From Saprospiraceae bacterium (lineage in GTDB: Bacteria > Bacteroidota > Bacteroidia > Chitinophagales > Saprospiraceae): a stretch of DNA of 25,606 nt. The notes below the pieces were generated by a model. That model made no database searches and was not told the DNA's origin. It saw nothing but the letters and a program-made list of their open reading frames with translations. Position numbers and translations under genes: made by a program. This document shows positions 1 through 6,834 of this stretch, one piece after another (position 1 is the stretch's first letter; each line of letters starts with the position of its first letter). The stretch lies in assembly GCA_017995875.1 (NCBI GenBank), contig JAGOIB010000003.1, positions 1 to 25,606 on the forward strand, read 5' to 3'.

Positions 1-132
1 TTTCGAGTTTCGAGTTTCGAGTTTCGAGTTTCGAGTTTCGAGTTTCGAGTTTCGAGTTTCGAGTTTCGAGTTTCGAGTTTCGAGTTTCGAGTTTCGAGTT
101 TCGAGTTTCGAGTTTCGAGTTTCGAGTGAAAT
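1..132 (+). repeat. Heptamer array A-left (unit GTTTCGA)
   Basis: About 18 identical copies of a 7-nt unit, phased as GTTTCGA, fill 1-125, followed by one variant unit GTGAAAT at 126-132. The array is cut by the window start, so its full length is unknown. No mutation is visible between the pure copies, which suggests recent expansion or slippage. It faces an inverted heptamer array at 146-215 across a 13-nt spacer. Confidence 0.97.
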
Positions 133-145
133 AGTGAATTAAGGT

Positions 146-215
146 AAGAAACTTTTCACTTTTCACTTTTCACTCTTCACTCTTCACTCTTCACTCTTCA
201 CTTTTCATTCTTCAC
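146..215 (-). repeat. Heptamer array A-right (unit GTGAARA on minus)
   Basis: Ten contiguous 7-nt units. Read on the minus strand they are GTGAAGA or GTGAAAA, with one ATGAAAA and a terminal GTTTCTT. Orientation is opposite to the array at 1-132, giving a convergent pair with nothing but a short spacer between. The array ends 8 nt before the 3' end of tRNA-Thr, so it lies directly downstream of that tRNA and may hold its transcription end. Confidence 0.93.
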
Positions 216-223
216 TTAAAAAG

Positions 224-296
<73 letters not shown>

Positions 297-308
297 TTAA
301 AAAGAACT

Positions 309-347
309 GCTCGCTTTCGCCAATTCTACAGCGAGCAAAAAGTCGGG
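309..347. repeat. Palindromic repeat copy 1 between tRNA genes
   Basis: A 28-nt core (309-336) has outer arms GCTCGCT and AGCGAGC with an inner GCCAATTCTAC, followed by a short A-run and AGTCGGG. It is nearly the same as 392-428. The arms can form a hairpin on either strand. The second copy runs directly into the 3' end of tRNA-Pro, so this looks like a duplication of the tRNA-Pro 3' flank. The core resembles palindromic intergenic repeats common in bacterial genomes; the family was not identified. Confidence 0.85.
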
Positions 348-358
348 TTTTATCCGAC
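337..358 (-). terminator. Terminator-like hairpin downstream of tRNA-Pro
   Basis: On the minus strand GTCGG and CCGAC form a 5-bp stem around a 7-nt loop and are followed at once by TTTTT. This fits a weak intrinsic terminator or processing site 66 nt beyond the 3' end of tRNA-Pro. If it terminates, tRNA-Thr would need its own promoter, and none is obvious. Confidence 0.45.
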
Positions 359-391
359 GAAGCTCGCTGCAACGATTTGCATTTGAGCGAA

Positions 392-428
392 GCTCGCTTT
401 CGCCAAGGCTACAGCGAGCGAAGTCGGG
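392..428. repeat. Palindromic repeat copy 2 abutting tRNA-Pro
   Basis: Second copy of the unit at 309-347: arms GCTCGCT and AGCGAGC around GCCAAGGCTAC, then GAAGTCGGG. Its last five bases are already the 3' end of tRNA-Pro (424-428). The copies differ mainly in the central triplet and the linker after the palindrome. Confidence 0.85.
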
Positions 429-497
429 ACGACTGGATTCGAACCAGCGACCACACGCCCCCCAGACGTGTATTCTACCGGGCTGAACTACGTCCCG
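424..497 (-). tRNA. tRNA-Pro (anticodon GGG)
   Basis: A 74-nt cloverleaf on the minus strand. The acceptor stem CGGGACG pairs with CGTCCCG, with discriminator A; an initial C1-G72 pair is typical of bacterial tRNA-Pro. The anticodon stem CACGT/GCGTG encloses CTGGGGG, giving anticodon GGG, which reads CCC and CCU. The T arm is GGTTCGAATCC. The heptamer array at 506-547 begins 8 nt from its 5' end, inside the expected promoter. The only nearby -7-like element is TTCATTTG, a one-base mismatch to TAnnTTTG. Confidence 0.96.
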
Positions 498-505
498 AAA
501 TTCAA

Positions 506-547
506 ATGAAAAATGAAGAGTGAAGAGTGAAGAGTGAAGAGTGTGAA
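506..547 (+). repeat. Heptamer array B (unit GTGAAGA)
   Basis: Six 7-nt units on the plus strand: ATGAAAA, ATGAAGA, three GTGAAGA, then GTGTGAA. The same units occur in opposite orientation at 146-215, so the two arrays face away from each other around tRNA-Thr and tRNA-Pro. The array ends 15 nt past the stop codon of the four-helix-bundle gene at 563-907 and points toward it. Confidence 0.92.
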
Positions 548-562
548 TGAGCATTTATATTT

Positions 563-907
563 TTATTTACTTCGATAAAGGCCAAGGAGCATTTTTGAAA
601 CGGTTTCATATTGATCGTAGAATGTTGAAAATTCTGCCTGGGTCATCTGGTCAAGATCGAGCACAACATGCATGAGTGAAACACTTTCAAAAATAGATCC
701 TCTTGAAATGGTAAAGTAATGTTTTTTATCAGCGTCTGAAATCCGGCCGACACCCTCTGCCAGGTTAATGGCGGCTCCAATCGTAGCCCTTTTCCATTGG
801 TCTTTCAGAAAAGGATCGATCTCATGTGAGGCTAAAAGAAACTTTAAGACATCTTTATTTAATGATCTTAAAAGATTGTACACATCCAGTTTCTCGAAAT
901 CAAACAT
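563..907 (-). CDS. Four-helix-bundle protein (TIGR02436/S23 type)
   Basis: 114 aa. The N-terminus has the family-typical pattern FEKLDVYNLLRSL, followed by a central Q-x-x-RAxI-x-x-A-xNLAEGVGR segment (about residues 37-55) that matches the conserved QxxRAxxSIxxNIAEG core of TIGR02436 (S23/IVS) proteins. The family was first noticed in intervening sequences of 23S rRNA genes and is structurally related to the Avd protein of diversity-generating retroelements. Its cellular role is unknown. No membrane segment or signal peptide is visible. The gene stands alone between tRNA-Pro and tRNA-Val. A heptamer array lies just downstream; the 96-nt upstream side (908-1003) is CA-rich but shows no clear 7-nt phase. 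No rRNA or reverse transcriptase is nearby. Confidence 0.87.
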   Translation of the reverse strand: MFDFEKLDVYNLLRSLNKDVLKFLLASHEIDPFLKDQWKRATIGAAINLAEGVGRISDADKKHYFTISRGSIFESVSLMHVVLDLDQMTQAEFSTFYDQYETVSKMLLGLYRSK

Positions 908-1009
908 TGCTTTATGTGGCTTTCTTTGTTTTCAACTATTGAAGCATTCACACTAAACCCAAACTCTCCTCACAACACGCACACTCATTCTCACACTCAC
1001 TCCGGATTG

Positions 1010-1084
1010 TGGGTGATAGCAGGCTCGAACTGCTGACCTCTGCCCTGTCAAGGCAGCGCTCTGAACCAACTGAGCTAATCACCC
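1010..1084 (-). tRNA. tRNA-Val (anticodon GAC)
   Basis: A 75-nt cloverleaf on the minus strand. The acceptor stem GGGTGAT pairs with ATCACCC, discriminator A. The D arm is AGCTCAGTTGGTTCAGAGC. The anticodon stem CTGCC/GGCAG encloses TTGACAG, giving anticodon GAC (reads GUC and GUU). This is valine, not aspartate, whose anticodon would be GTC. The T arm is AGTTCGAGCCT. No CCA is encoded. Confidence 0.96.
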
Positions 1085-1095
1085 TCTTAGGGTGG

Positions 1096-1122
1096 CAAAT
1101 GTACATAATTTCACTTTTTCAA
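1096..1122 (-). promoter_or_regulatory. Promoter of tRNA-Val
   Basis: On the minus strand TACATTTG (1096-1103) matches the Bacteroidota -7 element TAnnTTTG exactly, and a CTTG whose TTG is at 1120-1122 lies 16 nt upstream in the -33 position. Transcription would start about 5 nt before the mature tRNA 5' end at 1084. Confidence 0.6.
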
Positions 1123-1208
1123 GCTATGTGACCTAAAAGAACTTTCCAAATGAGGTTTTACAGGGATATCTTATATTTTTGATTGTCAAGCATTCATATC
1201 CTTTTCCT

Positions 1209-1922
1209 ATGGACTCCGGTTTTCATTCTTTTTCCCTAGAGCATTTTTCGACTCTTTTTGCCTGTGGCCTTGTCACCTTTGTTGTAATACGAAAGGGAAA
1301 AGCTTCCGATGAGGAAATGAAGACAAATATTGCCCTGGTATTGTCAGGATTGACGTTTTCTACACTTTTGATTGAAACCATGGTTAAAGGTTCAGAAGGT
1401 ACTTACGATTACCTGAGTGATTTGCCTTTATTCCTATGCGACCTGGTAGCCGTTTTGCTCCCTTTTATTCTTTACCATAAAAACAGGAAGTGGATTGGTA
1501 TACTTTACTTCTGGGCCATGGCAGGTACTTTACAGGCTTTGATCACCCCCGACTTGAAGGATGGTTTCCCATCTTTTCATTTTTTTCGTTATTTTTTGAC
1601 GCATGCCGGCATCGTAGCAGCAGTGCTGTACACCGTAGTCGTATGGAAAATCAGGATTTCCTGGAGAGACTTTTTCAATGCAATCCTTTTTGCACAATTC
1701 TACCTGGTGGCTATTCACCTGATTAATCAGCTATTAGGAAGTAATTATGCCTACACCATGCATAAACCACCCGGTCCTACTATTTTAGATTTGATGGGGC
1801 CCTGGCCGTGGTATATTCTGTGGGGTGAATTCCTGATGATCCTGTTGTTTTTGTTGCTTATGCTGCCCTTCCTGCGCACCAGGAGCAGTCATGAGAATGA
1901 TTCAATGCTAGAGGAGTTGTAG
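1209..1922 (+). CDS. TIGR02206-like integral membrane protein
   Basis: 237 aa from the ATG at 1209; a TTG start at 1179 would add 10 unremarkable residues. About six or seven hydrophobic segments span nearly the whole length. Features typical of the TIGR02206/TMEM164-like (TP0381, YwaF) family are visible: an N-terminal SLEHF, the central P-L-x-LCDL segment, an HFFRYFLTHAG segment, and a C-terminal segment with GPWPWYILWGE. The biochemical role of bacterial members is not established. The gene lies 68 nt before coaD on the same strand but need not be cotranscribed with it. There is no Shine-Dalgarno sequence, as usual in this phylum. Confidence 0.82.
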   Translation: MDSGFHSFSLEHFSTLFACGLVTFVVIRKGKASDEEMKTNIALVLSGLTFSTLLIETMVKGSEGTYDYLSDLPLFLCDLVAVLLPFILYHKNRKWIGILYFWAMAGTLQALITPDLKDGFPSFHFFRYFLTHAGIVAAVLYTVVVWKIRISWRDFFNAILFAQFYLVAIHLINQLLGSNYAYTMHKPPGPTILDLMGPWPWYILWGEFLMILLFLLLMLPFLRTRSSHENDSMLEEL

Positions 1923-1990
1923 AATCGCCACGTTTAATCCATTGGAAGGTATGATATTTGTGATTGAATTGTGCACTGAAATCTGACATT

Positions 1991-2455
1991 ATGCTTGAAA
2001 AGCGAAAAGCTGTTTTTCCGGGTTCTTTTGATCCCATCACTACTGGACATGTGGACCTTGTAAAACGGGCATTGCCTTTGTTTGATGAGATCATCATTGC
2101 GATCGGTGTGAATTCTCAGAAACAAACACTTTTCAGCGTTGATAACCGGAAAAAGTGGATTGAAAAAGTGTTTGAGGGTGAACCAAAAATCAAGGTGGAT
2201 GTTTTTGAGGGATTGACAGTTCACTTTTGTAAAAAGGTTGATGCACATTACCTTTTAAGAGGTTTGCGGAATGCATCCGATTTTGATTATGAAAAAACAA
2301 TCAGCCAACTCAACCATATTGTCGGGGAAGATGTCGAAACACTATTCCTGATCAGCAAGCCCGAATTTTCACACATCAGTTCAACCATCGTGAGAGAGAT
2401 CATTAAAGGGAAAGGAAATGCCAGGCCATTTTTACCTGATGGTGTTCAATTTTAA
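1991..2455 (+). CDS. coaD: Phosphopantetheine adenylyltransferase
   Basis: 154 aa, near the usual 155-165 aa. The enzyme transfers AMP from ATP to 4'-phosphopantetheine to give dephospho-CoA, the penultimate step of coenzyme A synthesis in the cytoplasm. It is a nucleotidyltransferase of the HxGH class: GSFDPITTGH is at residues 11-20, the substrate-binding LLRGLRNASDFDYE at 88-101, and the ISST nucleotide-binding motif at 129-132. The ATG at 1991 starts directly before the conserved first beta strand; a TTG at 1964 would add nine residues and is unlikely. pruA follows after 48 nt with no visible terminator, so the two may share a transcript. Confidence 0.97.
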   Translation: MLEKRKAVFPGSFDPITTGHVDLVKRALPLFDEIIIAIGVNSQKQTLFSVDNRKKWIEKVFEGEPKIKVDVFEGLTVHFCKKVDAHYLLRGLRNASDFDYEKTISQLNHIVGEDVETLFLISKPEFSHISSTIVREIIKGKGNARPFLPDGVQF

Positions 2456-2503
2456 ACGAATTTCCCGAATACAATTTCAAACAACAATAAGATATTTAAT
2501 CCT

Positions 2504-4129
2504 ATGGCAAATGCAGTTTTTACATTACCGGCTATCCATAATGAACCGGTATTGTCGTATATAAAAGGTTCTCCCGAAAGGACTAAGCTGGTGGAGACCA
2601 TCAAGCAACTCAAGGGGAGTGTCATTGATATCCCGATGTATATCGGTGGTAAAAGAGTGACGTCCAATGAAAAGGTAGATATTCGACCACCTCATGAACT
2701 CAAACATCTCCTTGCCAAATACAATAAAGGAGGCAATGGGCATGTGAAGCAGGCTATTCAGGCAGCATTGAGGGCAAAGCCATCATGGGAGGCTATGGAT
2801 TGGCAGGACAGGGCAGCTATTTTCCTTAAGGCTGCAGATTTATTGGCGGGACCATATCGCGCCAGGATGAATGCGGCAACGATGCTCGGGCAAAGTAAAA
2901 ATGTATTTCAGGCAGAGATTGATGCAGTAGCCGAATGGTGCGATTTTCTTCGCTTCAATACACAGTTTATGATGGAGATTTATAGTCAGCAACCCATCAG
3001 TGCACCGTTGACCTGGAATAGGATGGAATATCGTGCGTTGGAAGGATTTGTGTTTGCATTGACTCCATTCAATTTCACATCGATTGCTGGTAATCTTCCA
3101 TGTGCACCCGCACTTATGGGAAATACTGTGGTTTGGAAGCCAGCCGAGACGCAGATATATTCTGCTCATGTGATCATGGAGATATTGATGGAGGCAGGTT
3201 TGCCGGATGGTGTGATCAATCTCGTCTATGTAACCGGCCAGGTAGCAGGCGAAGTGATATTTAGTCATCCTGATTTTGCAGGACTACATTTTACCGGCAG
3301 CACGGGCGTGTTTCAAAAACTTTGGCAAACCATTGGAAATAACCTATCCATTTACAAATCATATCCACGTGTAGTAGGAGAGACTGGTGGAAAGGATTTT
3401 GTGATTGCGCATTCATCAGCAGATGCCGATGCAGTAGCCGTAGCATTGGCTCGTGGTGCTTTCGAATACCAGGGCCAAAAATGTTCTGCAGCCAGCAGGG
3501 CGTACCTGCCCGCATCGTTATGGCCTTCCATCAAAAAGAAATTGGTCACTGATCTTGGTTCAATGAAGATGGGGTCACCTGAAAATTTTGAAAATTTCAT
3601 CAATGCAGTCATTGATGAAAAGGCTTTTGATAAAATCACTTCCTATATCACACGTGCGAAAAAAGATAAGGGCGCTAAGATTATAGCCGGTGGCAATTTC
3701 GATAAGAGTAAAGGCTATTTCATTGAGCCCACAGTCATCCAGGTAACAGATCCGATGTATGTCACCATGTGTGAAGAATTGTTTGGTCCTGTATTGACGA
3801 TTTATGTTTATGAAGATGAGGATTATAAGAAAGTATTAGGCATACTTGATTCGACCTCCCCATATGCATTAACAGGTGCTGTATTCGCGAAGGACAGGAG
3901 TATCATCAGTATGACATCCGATAAACTCAAGCATGCTGCCGGCAATTTTTATATCAATGATAAACCCACCGGTGCAGTCGTGGGTCAACAACCATTTGGT
4001 GGTGCCAGAGCGTCAGGAACGAATGATAAAGCAGGTAGTGTCCTGAACCTTTATAGATGGGTTTCTCCACGGACGATTAAAGAGAATTTTAATCCTCCAC
4101 TCGATTACAGATATCCCTTCATGGGCTAG
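2504..4129 (+). CDS. pruA: L-glutamate gamma-semialdehyde dehydrogenase
   Basis: 541 aa, the length of the monofunctional Bacteroidota type. It oxidises glutamate-gamma-semialdehyde (from 1-pyrroline-5-carboxylate) to glutamate with NAD+, the second step of proline catabolism. Aldehyde dehydrogenase hallmarks are clear: ALTPFNFTSIAGNLP for cofactor binding, WKPAETQ, FTGSTGVF, the general base E293 in VVGETGGKDF, the nucleophile C327 in GQKCSAASR, and the EELFGPVL segment. The PFGGARASGTNDKAG stretch near the C-terminus is typical of P5C dehydrogenases rather than other ALDHs. There is no N-terminal proline dehydrogenase domain, so this is not a PutA fusion; the proline dehydrogenase must be elsewhere. 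Confidence 0.96.
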   Translation: MANAVFTLPAIHNEPVLSYIKGSPERTKLVETIKQLKGSVIDIPMYIGGKRVTSNEKVDIRPPHELKHLLAKYNKGGNGHVKQAIQAALRAKPSWEAMDWQDRAAIFLKAADLLAGPYRARMNAATMLGQSKNVFQAEIDAVAEWCDFLRFNTQFMMEIYSQQPISAPLTWNRMEYRALEGFVFALTPFNFTSIAGNLPCAPALMGNTVVWKPAETQIYSAHVIMEILMEAGLPDGVINLVYVTGQVAGEVIFSHPDFAGLHFTGSTGVFQKLWQTIGNNLSIYKSYPRVVGETGGKDFVIAHSSADADAVAVALARGAFEYQGQKCSAASRAYLPASLWPSIKKKLVTDLGSMKMGSPENFENFINAVIDEKAFDKITSYITRAKKDKGAKIIAGGNFDKSKGYFIEPTVIQVTDPMYVTMCEELFGPVLTIYVYEDEDYKKVLGILDSTSPYALTGAVFAKDRSIISMTSDKLKHAAGNFYINDKPTGAVVGQQPFGGARASGTNDKAGSVLNLYRWVSPRTIKENFNPPLDYRYPFMG

Positions 4130-4145
4130 GTACAAGACCGTAAGA

Positions 4146-4258
4146 ACGTAAGAGCGTAAGAACGTAAGAGCGTAAGAATGTGAGAGGCATGAGGGATGGG
4201 TGTGAGGCATGCACAATACACACTCCTCTTACGCTCTTACGTTCCTACGCTCTTACGT
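4146..4258. repeat. Convergent 8-mer arrays forming a 32-bp hairpin (C)
   Basis: Arm 4146-4177 is built from GTAAGAAC/GTAAGAGC units. Arm 4227-4258 is its reverse complement with one mismatch, so 31 of 32 positions pair around a 49-nt loop. The loop contains the direct repeat GAGGCATG. It lies between the convergent genes pruA and the rhomboid gene and could act as a bidirectional terminator, though there is no T-run. The units start with GT like the heptamer arrays, but the period is 8. Confidence 0.93.
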
Positions 4259-4260
4259 CT

Positions 4261-4944
4261 TCACAAGGGGAAATCGTGTACCAATCTGTAGAGAAAACTT
4301 GTGATGATTTCAGGTTTGAGTAAAACGATCATCAGCATACCGGAGATAGCTCCGGCGAAATGGGCGGAATGATCGAGGCGGCCGTGTCCTTGATTGGCGG
4401 CCCAGGAAGAATAGATCAGGTAACCCACTCCGGCGATAATAGCGGGGACAGGAACGATAAAAAATAAATATAGAATTGACCAGGGTTGGAGGAGAATGAA
4501 GATAAAGATGATACCACTCACCGCGCCTGAAGCTCCAATACTTGAAAAGGAGGGATTATGACTATGTCGTATAGTCGTTGGGATATTGGCAAGGATGATA
4601 TTGAGCAGGTACAAGACAAGATAGATGATCCTTCCTTGCATGCTTCCGAATTCACTGATGATAAAGGATTCTATATATTCTCCAAAACTATAGAGGACAA
4701 ACATATTGACCAGCAGGTGTGTCCAGTCTGCATGTACAAAGCCTGAAGTCAACAGTCGATAGTACTCCTTGCCCTCAAACTCCCTGACCGGAAAATGTTT
4801 CAGGCGGTTGATCACTTCATACTTCGAAAATCCCTGATACGAAATCAGCGCCGTAAAAATGATAATGAGTAAGGTAATGGAGATATCCAATGAACTTAAT
4901 TTGAGTGAACAGGTAAAAACTTCAAGAATGGTGATACGATTCAC
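4261..4944 (-). CDS. Rhomboid family intramembrane serine protease
   Basis: 227 aa, with six or so hydrophobic segments. It should cleave transmembrane substrates within the inner membrane. The catalytic serine is S139 in GASGAVSG and the catalytic histidine is H195 in HSAHFAGA; HADWTHLLVNM (71-81), with the conserved His and Asn of TM2, is also present. This gives the standard Ser-His dyad. It overlaps the end of rlmH by 23 nt in a different frame if the ATG at 4944 is used; a start further downstream is possible because the first 20 residues are not conserved-looking. It is the last gene of the minus-strand run, followed at once by the hairpin at 4146-4258. Confidence 0.92.
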   Translation of the reverse strand: MNRITILEVFTCSLKLSSLDISITLLIIIFTALISYQGFSKYEVINRLKHFPVREFEGKEYYRLLTSGFVHADWTHLLVNMFVLYSFGEYIESFIISEFGSMQGRIIYLVLYLLNIILANIPTTIRHSHNPSFSSIGASGAVSGIIFIFILLQPWSILYLFFIVPVPAIIAGVGYLIYSSWAANQGHGRLDHSAHFAGAISGMLMIVLLKPEIITSFLYRLVHDFPL

Positions 4945-5389
4945 CCCTCAAGATAGTGCATGCCCTGTAAACCTGTTCCAGCATCATCAACCTGCACAAC
5001 TGGTGGGGTAGCGTCATGGCTGACAAACCCATTAATTCATCCGCCCTGTCGTAAATTTTCTGATCAAAGCCATATGCTGATCCAATGACAAAGACAAGGC
5101 GTTTGTGGCTTCCCTGACGCCATGATTCAAGTTTTTTGGAAAATGCAATGGAAGTGAGCTGAGGGCCTTTTTCATCCAACAGGATCACTTTTGTCGGAGT
5201 ACCTTCAAATTGGTTTAAAAGCCATTTAGCTTCTTCGGCCAAAACCAGATTTTGCTGGTTACTCTTGGATGCCTGTATACATTTGAATTCAAAAGGCAGA
5301 TACCGCTCAATCCGTTTCGTATACAATGCTTCCCCCTGGGCGACCCAGGTATCCGAACCTGCACCTAAAGCCCAGAGGTAAACTTTCAT
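4922..5389 (-). CDS. rlmH: 23S rRNA (pseudouridine1915-N3)-methyltransferase
   Basis: 155 aa, exactly the family length. This SPOUT-class enzyme methylates N3 of pseudouridine 1915 in helix 69 of 23S rRNA on assembled ribosomes, using S-adenosylmethionine. Family signatures are LLDEKG (70-75), FVIGSAYGF (100-108, SAM-binding knot), and the C-terminal stretch from LSAMTLPHQ to ILRGESYHH. The start ATG lies 5 nt after the stop codon of the upstream GH13 gene, and its 3' end overlaps the rhomboid gene, so it is embedded in a tight operon. Confidence 0.97.
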   Translation of the reverse strand: MKVYLWALGAGSDTWVAQGEALYTKRIERYLPFEFKCIQASKSNQQNLVLAEEAKWLLNQFEGTPTKVILLDEKGPQLTSIAFSKKLESWRQGSHKRLVFVIGSAYGFDQKIYDRADELMGLSAMTLPHQLCRLMMLEQVYRACTILRGESYHHS

Positions 5390-5394
5390 CCTGA

Positions 5395-6792
5395 CTACTT
5401 ACTTGAAAACAAGAAAAATTCCCATGGTCCGAGATTGATATTCTGCCCCGTATCCAGGGTGAGTTCATCATCCGTAAAGACAATATTCATGTTATGAATT
5501 GGTACCGTAAGTGTTGTCTTTTGTGGCTTATCAGAAAGGTTAAATACACCAATAAATTTATCTCCATTCATTTCACGCATAAAAGCGTAAACAGTTTCTG
5601 ATGTATTGATACGTCTTGACAATCCGCCCTGATCTCCATTCCATATGGCATTGTTCTTTTTCTTCAGCGCGTTGAGGGTCGTATAAAATTCCTGGTATTC
5701 ATAATTCTTGAAAGGGATGGTATCCTTTTCAAAAAAGGAAAGTCTCTTTTTCATGGGCTCTTCCTGGCCTGAATAGACTAATGGCATTCCATCCAGTGTT
5801 GCACACAATGCGGCAAAGGCTTTATTTCCGTCACCCATTCTTTCGAACTCTGTTCCAGCCCAGCTGTTTTCATCATGGTTGCTGGTGAAGTAAATATGGT
5901 AACCGTATGTGTAATCTTTTCGTTCGTTGGCGAGAAGGGTATCAAGTTGATTTACATTTTTTGTCCCTTTCGCGATGTCATTCATCATGTGATGAATTTT
6001 CCAGGCATAGGTGGCGACAAAACTTGAGTCATTACGGAGGTATGTTTCTTCACCTTCTGCTAATAAGAAGAGAGGTTTTTTGAGATGGCCAAGCGTATTG
6101 CTTACTTCATCCCAGTAATCGGCGGGAACGCCATGTGCATGATCTACCCTGAAACCATCAATGTTGAAATCTTCTATCCAGTAAATCATATCATCGATAA
6201 CCTCACGTCTCATCTCCGGATTTTCAAGATTTAATTCAGCGACATCTGTCCAACCCCATGGTTCTCCTGTCTCTTCATTGATAGGATCGCGGATTTCCCC
6301 TTTTTCATTTTTATTATAATACTCAGGATGCTTTGTTATCCATGGATGGTCCCATCCTGTATGATGAGGTACCCAGTCGATGATCACGTGCATGTCCATG
6401 GCATGGATGGAATCCACCAGCCGTTTAAAATCTTCTTTGGTTCCGTATAAAGGGTTGACAGCTTTAAAATCGGAGACAGCATAATAGCTTCCAAGCGTGC
6501 CTTTTCGTTTTGGAACGCTGATCGGGTGAATTGGCATAAGCCAGAGGATGTCAACACCCATTTTCTTAAGTCTGGGTAAATGCTGGCGGAAAGCTTCAAA
6601 CGTTCCTTCAGGAGTGTACTGCCTGATATTTACTTCGTACAGATTGGCTTTCACTGCCCATTCTGGAGGCATGACCCTGCTTCTCCCACTCTCTTTTTCT
6701 TTCTCCACAGCTGCTTGCTTACAGGAAATTGCAGTCATCATAGTCATAACCAGGGTGATTAATATAAGTGCCGGAATTAGGATTCCTTTCAT
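5395..6792 (-). CDS. GH13 alpha-amylase family lipoprotein
   Basis: 465 aa from the ATG at 6792. That start gives a clean lipoprotein signal with lipobox TAISC (C24); an upstream ATG at 6819 would add nine residues before it. The four GH13 regions are visible: DWVPHHT with D139 (region I, with His where Asn is usual), GFRVDH with nucleophile D217, AEGEE with acid/base E246, and NHDEN with H306-D307. A C-terminal beta domain follows. It should hydrolyse or rearrange alpha-glucans or maltodextrins at the cell envelope; exact specificity cannot be read from sequence. It is spaced 42 nt from the pseudouridine synthase gene and 5 nt from rlmH. No susC/susD genes or regulators are nearby, so it is not in a classical starch locus. 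Confidence 0.93.
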   Translation of the reverse strand: MKGILIPALILITLVMTMMTAISCKQAAVEKEKESGRSRVMPPEWAVKANLYEVNIRQYTPEGTFEAFRQHLPRLKKMGVDILWLMPIHPISVPKRKGTLGSYYAVSDFKAVNPLYGTKEDFKRLVDSIHAMDMHVIIDWVPHHTGWDHPWITKHPEYYNKNEKGEIRDPINEETGEPWGWTDVAELNLENPEMRREVIDDMIYWIEDFNIDGFRVDHAHGVPADYWDEVSNTLGHLKKPLFLLAEGEETYLRNDSSFVATYAWKIHHMMNDIAKGTKNVNQLDTLLANERKDYTYGYHIYFTSNHDENSWAGTEFERMGDGNKAFAALCATLDGMPLVYSGQEEPMKKRLSFFEKDTIPFKNYEYQEFYTTLNALKKKNNAIWNGDQGGLSRRINTSETVYAFMREMNGDKFIGVFNLSDKPQKTTLTVPIHNMNIVFTDDELTLDTGQNINLGPWEFFLFSSK

Positions 6793-6834
6793 GGTTGGTT
6801 GTAAATAAGCCGTAAACATATATAATAATCCCGA

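Noticed and set aside
297..554. 85-aa minus-strand ORF
   Set aside because: It covers tRNA-Pro, the palindromic repeats and the heptamer array; it is open by chance.
563..907. Diversity-generating retroelement with Avd
   Set aside because: TIGR02436 proteins resemble Avd, but there is no reverse transcriptase, template repeat or variable repeat in the window; the same holds for the 24952 gene.
946..1003. Inverted heptamer array upstream of the first four-helix-bundle gene
   Set aside because: The stretch is CA-rich, but AC dinucleotides do not keep a 7-nt phase, so I do not count it as an array.
5395..6792. Polysaccharide utilisation locus
   Set aside because: A GH13 lipoprotein alone, with no SusC/SusD pair or regulator; neighbours are RNA-modifying enzymes.
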